Notes under the pieces: model-generated | What the model was told of the DNA's origin: nothing | The model's input: the letters and a program-made list of their open reading frames with translations, nothing else | Database searches by the model: none | In this document: in pieces, positions 33,186 to 41,135 of the stretch | Numbering within the stretch: position 1 is the first letter of the stretch | Layout of the letters: the number at the start of each line of letters is the position of its first letter | NCBI GenBank assembly: GCA_036172095.1 | Contig: JAVHSH010000013.1 | Coordinates: 1-52,090, forward strand | Direction of reading: 5' to 3' | DNA length: 52,090 bases | Origin: JAKBEU01 sp036172095 | Lineage (GTDB): Bacteria; Patescibacteriota; Microgenomatia; UBA1406; GWC2-37-13 | Made by a program: the position numbers and the translations under genes

Positions 33186-36100
33186 ATGTCTGGCTTTTTT
33201 GATTTTATAAAAAATAACAACTCGAATGCAAGTCCTTCTGTACCGGTACAAGTTCCAGGAACACCTCCTCAACAACCACAGGTTGTTGCACAACAGACTG
33301 TTACACAGCCGCAAATCATTCCTTCGACGGGCTCAGGACAAGCATATAATGGGATAGGGAATCCACCGGGTGGCCAAGCATATAATGGTATTGGAGCGCC
33401 CCCTCAGAAGGTGCTTACACCAGAGCAACAAAGAGTCCAGGATTTACTTAATAGTCAACAACCACCTGTTGCTGTAGGAATAACGAATGATAAATCACAA
33501 ATAACAAATCAATCACAAAGTCCAAATAAAAATCCAAATCAATCAACAGTACCAACTCCTGGACAGCCGCCTACGAAGCCAGGAGAACCTGCTAAACCAT
33601 TTGGTGCATCATTGAATTCGACCATGAATGCGCAAAAGAGGACAGACCTTGATTTAATGACGCATCTAACACAACGATCAAACAGAGTATTTGTCACAGC
33701 TCAAGCAAAAGCAAAAGAACTTGGTAGCGCATTCATCGATAGCGAGCACATGCTTCACGGGCTTCTGGCAGATGGTGAGATATATAAGCTTTTGATGGAA
33801 ATGAAGGTGCAACCACAGCAAATTGAAGCTGAGCTTGCACAAACATATAAACGAGAGCCAGCAAAACTGGTTCCTCCACAAATGTCCCCTCGTCTAAAAC
33901 GAATTATCGATAACTCACTTGTCGTTGCTCGTAAATTAGGATTCGAGTTTATTTCACCTGAGCACATCTTATTTGCATTGTATGAGGAGGGAGAAGGAAT
34001 TGGTGCGCGCGCACTTGCAAAACTTGGATTAAAGAAAGAAGAATTAAATAAAAAAATCACTGGAAACAAAGAAGGACTTCTTACCGATCAGAAGGAAGCG
34101 GAAAAAAAGAAAAGTTCATTGGAACAATATACAATCGACATAACTGCTCGAGCTGCACAAGGACTCCTCGATCCTGTCATTGAACGATCTCAAGTGATTG
34201 AGCGTGTTATTCACATCCTATCCAGAAGAAGCAAAAATAATCCAGCAATGGTCGGAGAAGCAGGGGTTGGAAAAACGGCAATCATCGAAGGACTTGCTCA
34301 ACAAATTGTGAACAAACAAGTGCCCGAATCACTTCTTAATAAAAGAATATTAGGACTAGATTTGATGAGTGTTATGGCGGGCGCATCACATAAGGGAGAG
34401 TTTGAAGAGCGCATGAAAAGCGTCATTGATGAAGTAAAAGCAAGTAAAGGCCAGATAATTCTTTTTATCGATGAAATACACAATATAGTTGCAGGTGGTG
34501 AAGGAGCGGGCGACGCAGGAAATTTATTGAAGCCAGCACTTTCCCGAGGAGAGATGCAGCTTATCGGAGCAACGACTCTTACCGAGTATAGAAAATATAT
34601 CGAAAAAGACCCAGCTCTTGAAAGAAGATTTCAGCCAGTAGTTGTTCCTGAACCGACTGAAGAACAAGCGATCAAAATGCTGAAGGCATTAAAGGGGAAG
34701 TATGAGGCATTCCATCGTGTACAAATCCCTGATGATGCTGTTGAAGCAGCTGTCCGACTTTCCAAGAGATATGTAGGTGAACGGTTTTTACCAGATAAGG
34801 CTATAGATCTTATCGATGAATCTGCTTCAGCTGTTCGTCTTCCTCTTATTTCACTCCCTGAAGAAATCAAATCACTTGAAGAGCGGATAAAGCAGCTCAA
34901 TCAAGAAATGGCTGAAGGAACAAAAAATGGAGATGCTGTAAAGGCACGAATAATAAAATCAAAACTTTCAGACATTGAAGGTGACTTACATCAGAAAAAG
35001 GATGAGTTTAATACGAAGAAAGCGCAAACAACAACAGCCGTAACTGTTGAAATGATAAAGGATATTGTATCCAGATGGACAGGTATTCCAGTGAACAAGA
35101 TAGCTAGCACGGAAACGGATAAATTGGCTAAGTTGGAAGATATCATGCATCAAAGATTGATTGGTCAAGAAGAAGCAGTGAGCGCTGTCGCCCAGGCAGT
35201 CCGTCGTGGAAGAGCAGGACTTAAATCTGCAGGACGACCAATAGGATCATTCATCTTCATGGGTCCAACAGGAACAGGTAAAACAGAACTTGCAAAAACG
35301 CTTGCGGATATATTGTTCGGCAGTGAAGACTCCATGATCCGCTTTGACATGACTGAGTACATGGAAAAACATGAAGTCGCAAAACTTCTTGGTGCACCTC
35401 CGGGATATGTCGGATATGAAGAAGGAGGAAAACTGACAGAAGCCGTAAGACGAAAGCCATATTCAGTCGTATTATTCGATGAAGTTGAAAAGGCTCATCC
35501 GGATATTTTCAACATACTGCTTCAGATTTTAGATGATGGACGTCTCACTGATAACAAAGGTCATGTCGTATCGTTCAAAAACACCGTCATCATTTGTACA
35601 TCAAATTTAGGTTCAAGAATTATTCAGGATGAATTAATGAAGGGTGGAAAGACGCAAGTAGAAGAGCCGCAAACGATAACATCATATACCTTCTCTCCAC
35701 GAGGAAGAGAAATACTGACAATCGGAAGTAAAATTCTTGAAAAGGAGACAACGGGAAAATGGACGGAAAAAATGCTTCTTGACTATTTTGCTGGACAGGA
35801 AGTTAAGGCGGTTACAGTCAAGGCAGTCGAGGGAGAAGCTGCTCCAGCCCCTGCACCAGTCCAAGAAAAACTCGAACTTCCGCTCTATGGATTCGATACT
35901 CATGCAATGTCTTCAACGGGCGTTGAGATGATCACTAAGGCGGGAGAGGTATTCTTTAAGACATCAACCACGGCAAAAACATGGGAACATACAAATCTTA
36001 TAATGTATTTTAAAGAAGGAGTAGTAATCAATGCTCTTCCAGATGCGCCAGACGAACAGCTTCCAACAGCATCCCTTAAGACGCATGCATTTACTCCAGA

Positions 36101-37073
36101 TGAACAAGAAATCGTTACCTATAAAGATCGCTTTTGGAAAAGAAAACTCAACATGAACGATTGGCAAACAGGATTCTTGAAAGACTATTTAGTTGACCAG
36201 ACCGCAGATAAGGGACAACTACCAATCGCATATTGGGATATCCATACATTCTCCCCAAGTGGTGTTGAAGTGATTGTCGTTGGAGCAACAGTGTGGACAA
36301 AGGCACAAGGAGAAGTTCAATGGAAAACAAAGTCAATCAATGAGTACTTTGGCCCAGATTTACCACTTGATCAACATGTTGAAGAAAAACACAAGATAGA
36401 TAATGAGATTTATAAAAAACAGTTTGCCTCATTGAAAGAAAAAGTGATGGCAGAACTATTGAAGTTTTTCCGCCCAGAGTTGGTGAATCGTTTTGATGAA
36501 ACCATAATGTTTGAACCACTCCGTTTCGAACATATGACACGTATTGCAAAGATACAGCTCAAAGGAGTACAAAAAGCCATGGAAGAACAAGATATGGGCT
36601 TCTCATATACGGAAGCGGCCATTAAAGAAATAGCACGAAGTGGTTTTGACCCAGTCTTTGGAGCGCGTCCACTGCGACGTGCAATCCAGAGGATTGTTGA
36701 AAATCCTATTTCAAGCCTCATTATCGAAAAGAAAGCGAATCCTGGGGATGAAGTTGTTGTTGATTTTGATGGACAACAGTTCATATTCAATATCCAAAAG
36801 GCGACATTGCTTGAAAAGAAAGAGCAAAAGAGTGGAAAGAAATATATTTGCAATGTTTGTGCCGCTAAATTTTCAACAGAAATTGTTCCAAATTCGACAA
36901 TAATCTGTTCCTACTGTGGATCAACAAAAGTCCAAGAGCAGTTTGATTTAGATTCACCGGTAACACCACCGCAAATAGAAGAGAAAAAGGAAGAAAAAAA
37001 GCCAGAAGTTGAACCACAACTTCCAAAAGAACAACCGTTGCCAACCCCAGACGGGATGCAACCACAGAAGTGA
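33186..37073 (+). CDS. Giant ClpC-like AAA+ ATPase with repeat insert and zinc ribbon
   Basis: 1295 aa, against about 820 for ClpC. Order: Pro/Gln-rich disordered N terminus (1-150) with a duplicated GQAYNGIG; Clp_N domain (about 155-295); AAA1 with Walker A GEAGVGKT from residue 357; a short ClpC-type middle domain (about 560-610); AAA2 with Walker A GPTGTGKT from residue 693. After sensor 1 (CTSNLGS, about 806) comes an insert of about 250 residues with four diverged repeats (834-867, 901-942, 964-1002, 1016-1055), before the arginine finger region FFRPELVNRFDE (about 1095). In ClpC this site carries the ClpP-docking loop (VGF); no such tripeptide loop is seen. A zinc ribbon CNVC...CSYC (about 1222-1245) and a Pro-rich tail close the protein. 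The start at 33186 is fixed by the promoter. Confidence 0.9.
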   Translation: MSGFFDFIKNNNSNASPSVPVQVPGTPPQQPQVVAQQTVTQPQIIPSTGSGQAYNGIGNPPGGQAYNGIGAPPQKVLTPEQQRVQDLLNSQQPPVAVGITNDKSQITNQSQSPNKNPNQSTVPTPGQPPTKPGEPAKPFGASLNSTMNAQKRTDLDLMTHLTQRSNRVFVTAQAKAKELGSAFIDSEHMLHGLLADGEIYKLLMEMKVQPQQIEAELAQTYKREPAKLVPPQMSPRLKRIIDNSLVVARKLGFEFISPEHILFALYEEGEGIGARALAKLGLKKEELNKKITGNKEGLLTDQKEAEKKKSSLEQYTIDITARAAQGLLDPVIERSQVIERVIHILSRRSKNNPAMVGEAGVGKTAIIEGLAQQIVNKQVPESLLNKRILGLDLMSVMAGASHKGEFEERMKSVIDEVKASKGQIILFIDEIHNIVAGGEGAGDAGNLLKPALSRGEMQLIGATTLTEYRKYIEKDPALERRFQPVVVPEPTEEQAIKMLKALKGKYEAFHRVQIPDDAVEAAVRLSKRYVGERFLPDKAIDLIDESASAVRLPLISLPEEIKSLEERIKQLNQEMAEGTKNGDAVKARIIKSKLSDIEGDLHQKKDEFNTKKAQTTTAVTVEMIKDIVSRWTGIPVNKIASTETDKLAKLEDIMHQRLIGQEEAVSAVAQAVRRGRAGLKSAGRPIGSFIFMGPTGTGKTELAKTLADILFGSEDSMIRFDMTEYMEKHEVAKLLGAPPGYVGYEEGGKLTEAVRRKPYSVVLFDEVEKAHPDIFNILLQILDDGRLTDNKGHVVSFKNTVIICTSNLGSRIIQDELMKGGKTQVEEPQTITSYTFSPRGREILTIGSKILEKETTGKWTEKMLLDYFAGQEVKAVTVKAVEGEAAPAPAPVQEKLELPLYGFDTHAMSSTGVEMITKAGEVFFKTSTTAKTWEHTNLIMYFKEGVVINALPDAPDEQLPTASLKTHAFTPDEQEIVTYKDRFWKRKLNMNDWQTGFLKDYLVDQTADKGQLPIAYWDIHTFSPSGVEVIVVGATVWTKAQGEVQWKTKSINEYFGPDLPLDQHVEEKHKIDNEIYKKQFASLKEKVMAELLKFFRPELVNRFDETIMFEPLRFEHMTRIAKIQLKGVQKAMEEQDMGFSYTEAAIKEIARSGFDPVFGARPLRRAIQRIVENPISSLIIEKKANPGDEVVVDFDGQQFIFNIQKATLLEKKEQKSGKKYICNVCAAKFSTEIVPNSTIICSYCGSTKVQEQFDLDSPVTPPQIEEKKEEKKPEVEPQLPKEQPLPTPDGMQPQK
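35685..36350 (+). repeat. Four protein-level repeats inside the ClpC-like AAA2 domain
   Basis: Repeats of 34-42 residues at residues 834-867, 901-942, 964-1002 and 1016-1055. Shared pattern: aromatic or His, x, Phe-Ser/Thr-Pro, x, Gly, x, Glu, then a hydrophobic strand, Phe/Trp, Lys, a spacer, Trp, and a closing Leu/Ile-x-x-Tyr-Phe/Leu. Examples: YTFSPRGREILTI, HAFTPDEQEIVTY, HTFSPSGVEVIVV. They are not similar at DNA level, so the duplication is old. Confidence 0.75.
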
Positions 37074-37087
37074 TACAATTAACTCGT

Positions 37088-37291
37088 ATGGATAAGAATT
37101 ACACACCACTAGACACTCTTTCATTAGAGAAAAAGCTCACTGAGAAGAAGGTGACTTCCCATAAGTCATTTGATTTTAATGTCATTTTTCTGGGACTCAT
37201 TGTGGTGACGCTTTTGGTACTTGCCTTATTGCTTTTTGTACTTATCCAAAAAAAACTGCAAACATTATCATATGTTCCTTTCCTTGCATGA
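37088..37291 (+). CDS. Small single-pass membrane protein
   Basis: 67 aa: a charged N-terminal half (LSLEKKLTEKKVTSHKS) and one membrane helix (FLGLIVVTLLVLALLLFVLI), then a short tail. Not recognised. The ATG at 37088 lies 8 bp after a TGA-TACAAT extended -10 box (37071-37079) that overlaps the clpC stop. Its stop overlaps the start of the HELSH protein by 4 bp, so the two are translated together. Confidence 0.7.
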   Translation: MDKNYTPLDTLSLEKKLTEKKVTSHKSFDFNVIFLGLIVVTLLVLALLLFVLIQKKLQTLSYVPFLA

Positions 37292-37953
37292 GCGGTTTGC
37301 TCCCTTTTTTCATATTTGTTATTGAGATTTGCTCACTATTTTTTCTGTCGAGGCTTGTTCTTCAAAAAGCGTATGTTTCTTTACGTCGAGTTGGATTGGG
37401 GAGCAAAATAATTATCGGAATCATTTCATTTATATATCTTCCGGGGACAATAATTCATGAACTTTCACATTATTTTATGGCCCTCTTATTGAATGCGAAT
37501 CCTCATGAAGTGAGTATTTTTCCAGTAATAGAAGACAAAAAAGTGCGTCTGGGGCATGTTATATATGAGAAAAAAAGGGGTGAATTCATTCGCCCAATAC
37601 TAATAGGCATAGCTCCTTTTTTTGGTGCATTAGCGGTTTTATGGTTGATAATCTATTCACGGCAATTTCCTGGAGATGAAATTTGGCAAACTATCTTTTT
37701 TGGATATTTAATACTTACAACAACTGCAAATATGTTTTCATCCAAGCAAGATTTAGTCGATATAGGATATCTTGTTCCAGTAGGAATATTGATACTATTC
37801 ATTCTCTATTTGAATCCTATATCTATTTCCACTTCTTTTCTAAATCAAGCAGCTAATGCAATGGCATATTTTGTGCAGACAATACAATCGCCACTTTTGT
37901 TTTCCATATTGTTTCACGCTATACTTGTAGTAGTGTTATCTAAATTACAATAA
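37288..37953 (+). CDS. M50-like membrane metalloprotease homologue
   Basis: 221 aa with about six hydrophobic segments. The motif GTIIHELSHYFMALLL (about residues 54-69) is an HExxH zinc site inside a membrane helix, as in site-2 proteases (M50). A later NMFSSKQDLVDIG could provide the third ligand, Asp. There is no PDZ domain. Family members cut membrane proteins within the bilayer; the substrate here is unknown, but neighbours include single-pass proteins and pilins. Coupled to the preceding small membrane protein by a 4-bp overlap. Confidence 0.75.
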   Translation: MSGLLPFFIFVIEICSLFFLSRLVLQKAYVSLRRVGLGSKIIIGIISFIYLPGTIIHELSHYFMALLLNANPHEVSIFPVIEDKKVRLGHVIYEKKRGEFIRPILIGIAPFFGALAVLWLIIYSRQFPGDEIWQTIFFGYLILTTTANMFSSKQDLVDIGYLVPVGILILFILYLNPISISTSFLNQAANAMAYFVQTIQSPLLFSILFHAILVVVLSKLQ

Positions 37954-37960
37954 TATATCC

Positions 37961-38278
37961 ATGATAAAAACAGTTTTTGCACAAGACGTGAATGTAAACG
38001 GAATGACTATAAAAGGACCACTCGTCGGATTCAATAATATTGCCGACATCATCAATAATGTTGTCCCTTTCATCATGTCCCTAGCGGGTGTCATCCTTTT
38101 CTTTGTGCTTATGTGGGGTGGGTTTGATTATGTGACTTCTCAAGGAGCTCCTGAAAAACTGAAGACCGCAAATGCAAAGATAACTGCTGGCGTTATCGGA
38201 TTTGTTATCCTTGTGCTTTCATTTCTGATAACACGAGTGCTTTCCTACATCTTTGGAGTCGGGCAGGGAATAATTTAA
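37961..38278 (+). CDS. T4SS pilin-like (VirB2/TrbC-type) protein
   Basis: 105 aa. A short N terminus with VFAQ resembling the end of a signal sequence, then two membrane helices (VVPFIMSLAGVILFFVLMWGGF and ITAGVIGFVILVLSFLITRVL) joined by a polar loop TSQGAPEKLKTANAK. This helix-loop-helix with the PEKLKxA loop is the T4SS pilin pattern common in CPR genomes, shared with 29167-29810 (GGNAEKLKKAQ). It lies 7 bp after the HELSH membrane protein. Could be a pilus subunit or a membrane component of an uptake or attachment machine. Confidence 0.82.
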   Translation: MIKTVFAQDVNVNGMTIKGPLVGFNNIADIINNVVPFIMSLAGVILFFVLMWGGFDYVTSQGAPEKLKTANAKITAGVIGFVILVLSFLITRVLSYIFGVGQGII

Positions 38279-38285
38279 AAACAAG

Positions 38286-38291
38286 TATAAT
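38286..38291 (+). promoter_or_regulatory. -10 box of recF
   Basis: TATAAT followed by exactly 6 bp and the ATG at 38298; leaderless arrangement. Confidence 0.6.
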
Positions 38292-38297
38292 GATCGG

Positions 38298-39359
38298 ATG
38301 ATTTTGAAACGGGTACAACTCCATAATTTCCGTAATATTCCTTCTAAGGTTTTTGACATATCTTCGCACCTTACTATAGTTGTTGGAGAAAACGCTAAGG
38401 GAAAGACGAATATGTTGGAGAGTATACACTGCTTAATAAATGGTGTCGGATTCCGGGAATCAAAAGAAGAAGAATTGCTATTATTTGATGAGTCAGAAGC
38501 CCAGCTTGATGGCGTATTCGATAAGAACAAAACGCAGTATCATTTTCGGATTCTCCTGAGAAAAGATGCTGCCGGAAAGGTCCTAAAACATTTTTTTATC
38601 CAAAAGGTTCGGAAGGGATCATTCCTCTATAGAGGAGAACAAACAAAAAGCGTGCTGTTTGCCCCTGAACAAATAGAAATAATAACTGCGTCTCCCGATG
38701 TCCGGCGAGAATATTTTAATGTGCTCATCAGCACATTTGATCCGGTATATAAAAAACACTTGGTGAACTATGAACAGGCATTAAGAAAAAGAAACAAGAT
38801 ACTTGAGCATGCATTTGATTCAAAAAACCTCATGGAAGAACTTTCATTTTGGGATACATATTTACTGAAAGAGGCAGAATATATAACAAAAAAAAGGACA
38901 GAATATGTCCAGTTTCTTACAGCTCATCCACATCTTGATGGAAAGGATTTTTCAATAGAATATATCGCTAACGAGTTCACACTCAAACGATTGCAAGAAA
39001 AAAAGGAGCTTGAATTGCGTGTGCGCAGGACATTAATCGGGCCTCAAAAGGATGACTGGATACTCTCTTTGAAAAATAAGAATTCCGACAGTAAGAATAT
39101 TCAAAAATATGGTTCGAGGAGCGAACAACGGCTTGGCATATTTTGGATGAAGATGAATGAGATACACTACATTGAAGAAAAAATAGGAGTTCATCCGATA
39201 TTGCTCCTGGATGATGTATTTTCTGAATTCGATCATGAAAACAAAGAAAGGATAATTAGGCTTATCGAGAACTACCAGACGGTGATGACGACAACGGAGG
39301 AAGGTCTTGTCGAAGATATCGAAAAAAAATACAAAAACTCCATAATACTCCATATCTAG
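38298..39359 (+). CDS. recF: DNA replication and repair protein RecF
   Basis: 353 aa RecF, an SMC-like ATPase that loads RecA at gaps. Start MILKRVQLHNFRNI, Walker A GENAKGKTN (about residues 30-38), GPQKDDW, the ABC signature YGSRSEQRL and Walker B ILLLDDVFSEFD. The signature is slightly altered from the usual SxGQ pattern. recF often neighbours dnaA-dnaN near the origin; here it is about 19 kb from the DnaA-box cluster with no dnaN beside it. Confidence 0.94.
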   Translation: MILKRVQLHNFRNIPSKVFDISSHLTIVVGENAKGKTNMLESIHCLINGVGFRESKEEELLLFDESEAQLDGVFDKNKTQYHFRILLRKDAAGKVLKHFFIQKVRKGSFLYRGEQTKSVLFAPEQIEIITASPDVRREYFNVLISTFDPVYKKHLVNYEQALRKRNKILEHAFDSKNLMEELSFWDTYLLKEAEYITKKRTEYVQFLTAHPHLDGKDFSIEYIANEFTLKRLQEKKELELRVRRTLIGPQKDDWILSLKNKNSDSKNIQKYGSRSEQRLGIFWMKMNEIHYIEEKIGVHPILLLDDVFSEFDHENKERIIRLIENYQTVMTTTEEGLVEDIEKKYKNSIILHI

Positions 39360-39391
39360 TCTTTCATTCAGCTAGATTTCAGACAATTGAA

Positions 39392-39397
39392 TATAAT
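39392..39397 (+). promoter_or_regulatory. -10 box of the response regulator gene
   Basis: TATAAT, 7 bp before the ATG at 39405. It decides the start: the TTG/ATG codons upstream fall in or before the promoter. Confidence 0.55.
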
Positions 39398-39404
39398 GAA
39401 GGTA

Positions 39405-40085
39405 ATGAGAATATTAATAGTGGAAGATGAACATAGAATCGCACATGCATTACAGAAAGGATTGGAGCAAGAAAGATATGCTGTCGATGTTGCCTATACA
39501 GGGATAGATGGGTATGATTTAGCCTCAACTGAGGACTTCTCTCTCATCATCCTCGACATAATGATTCCAGAGATGGATGGCATATCTCTATGTAAGAAAT
39601 TACGACAGGAAAAAATCCATATACCAATACTTCTTCTTACTGCCAAGGGACAGACAGAAGATAAAGTTAAAGGGTTAGATGCGGGCGCGGACGACTATCT
39701 CACAAAACCATTCTCTTTTGAAGAACTTCTTGCGAGAGTTCGTGCTCTGGTAAGGAGAAAAGGAACAGAAATACAATCAACCTTAAGCGTTGACGACTTA
39801 ACGATGAATATAAAACAGTTCGAAGTAAAAAGAGGAAGGGTATCTATACCATTGACGAACAAGGAGTTCTCTCTTCTTGAATTTCTTATATCAAAAAAGG
39901 GAATAATCGTAACGAAAGATCAAATAATACAGCATGTTTGGAATTTTGACGCAGACATTCTTCCGAATACGGTTGAGGTGTATGTAAAAAAATTGCGCGA
40001 TAAAATTGATGCTGCATTTCCTGATAGAAAACAATTAATCAAGACAGTTCGAGGATTTGGATATCGATTAGGGGACGACGAGTAG
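39405..40085 (+). CDS. OmpR/PhoB-family response regulator
   Basis: 226 aa. Receiver domain with acidic pair VEDE, phosphoacceptor Asp51 (LIILDIMIPEMDG) and Lys in LTKPFSFEEL; then an OmpR-type winged-helix DNA-binding domain (about 128-225, with LTNKEFSLLEFLI and NTVEVYVKKLRDKID, ending TVRGFGYRLGDDE). It pairs with the histidine kinase 12 bp downstream. The MacAB-like export genes and perhaps the iron module downstream are likely targets by position, but this is inference. Confidence 0.96.
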   Translation: MRILIVEDEHRIAHALQKGLEQERYAVDVAYTGIDGYDLASTEDFSLIILDIMIPEMDGISLCKKLRQEKIHIPILLLTAKGQTEDKVKGLDAGADDYLTKPFSFEELLARVRALVRRKGTEIQSTLSVDDLTMNIKQFEVKRGRVSIPLTNKEFSLLEFLISKKGIIVTKDQIIQHVWNFDADILPNTVEVYVKKLRDKIDAAFPDRKQLIKTVRGFGYRLGDDE

Positions 40086-40097
40086 TGAAATAAAGAA

Positions 40098-41102
40098 ATG
40101 TTTAAAACAGCGCGCATTCGACTAACAGCTTGGTACATTCTCATCTTGATGAGTGTGAGTATTGCGTTTAGTGTGGCGATTTTTCGCGGCATGTCAGTCG
40201 AGGTTGATAGATTCGCATATCTTCAACGCATACGTGTTGAAAGACGATTCGATGAATTGGGAATTCCTCGTCCACTATTTGTTGATGGGGAGATCATTCA
40301 AGAAGCGAAACAACATATCATTATCGTCTTATTAGGGATAAACGGAGTAATCCTTATTGTCATGGGAGGCATCTCATACTTATTAGCGGGAACAACTTTG
40401 GCACCAATCCAAGACATGATGGAAGAACAAGATCGTTTTGTCTCAGATGCATCCCATGAGTTGAAGACGCCGCTTACGATTATGAAAAGTGAGCTTGAAG
40501 TATATGTTCGTGATCCAAGATTAACACTAGTTGAGGCAAAAAAAGTTCTCAAAGACAATATCCAAGAGGTAAACAGACTTCAAAAACTTTCAGAATCGCT
40601 GCTTACATTATTGGAGCATGAACCAAAAACTGTTCAGAAATCTTTCACGAAAATAAAAATAAATACTCCTATTGAAAATGCTCTTAGGCTAGTCAAGCAC
40701 AATGCCACAGAAAAAAATATTGAAATAAAAATCCATAATATTTCTAAAAAAATAGTATGGGGAAATGAGGATAGACTACAAGAGTTATTTATAATCCTTC
40801 TTGATAATGCGATTAAATATAGCCATAAAAACACTCAAGTAATTATTTCTGGAGATGATGGAAAGAAAAATATTGCAATTAGCATTGCCGATACGGGTAT
40901 TGGGATTGAAGAAAAAGACCTTCCCCATGTATTTGATCGATTTTTCCGATCGGATAGCGCACGCGGGAGAAGTGGAGCGGGCGGATATGGGTTGGGTTTA
41001 TCGATTGCAAAAAAAATTATAGAATTACATACAGGAGAGATTGATATCCAAAGTGGGGTCAATATTGGTACAACGGTATTAGTTAAGATACCTTCTGTTT
41101 AA
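40098..41102 (+). CDS. Sensor histidine kinase
   Basis: 334 aa. Two membrane helices (about residues 8-29 and 75-98) enclose only about 45 extracytoplasmic residues, so the sensing domain is minimal. HisKA with SDASHELKTPL (His120 the phosphoacceptor), then HATPase_c with N box LDNAIKYS, G1 DTGIGI, F box FDRFFRSD and G2 GGYGLGLSIAKKI. No clear full HAMP domain lies between the second helix and HisKA. Pairs with the response regulator. Confidence 0.95.
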   Translation: MFKTARIRLTAWYILILMSVSIAFSVAIFRGMSVEVDRFAYLQRIRVERRFDELGIPRPLFVDGEIIQEAKQHIIIVLLGINGVILIVMGGISYLLAGTTLAPIQDMMEEQDRFVSDASHELKTPLTIMKSELEVYVRDPRLTLVEAKKVLKDNIQEVNRLQKLSESLLTLLEHEPKTVQKSFTKIKINTPIENALRLVKHNATEKNIEIKIHNISKKIVWGNEDRLQELFIILLDNAIKYSHKNTQVIISGDDGKKNIAISIADTGIGIEEKDLPHVFDRFFRSDSARGRSGAGGYGLGLSIAKKIIELHTGEIDIQSGVNIGTTVLVKIPSV

Positions 41103-41135
41103 GCTTGTTTTAAGAATTATCAATTACTATTCGGT

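Noticed and set aside
33147..33314. N-terminal extension of the C39-like protein upstream of 33146
   Set aside because: The extra residues are encoded antisense to the clpC promoter and N terminus and lack a membrane-protein start; MIKKILPLS with its helix is a natural N terminus.
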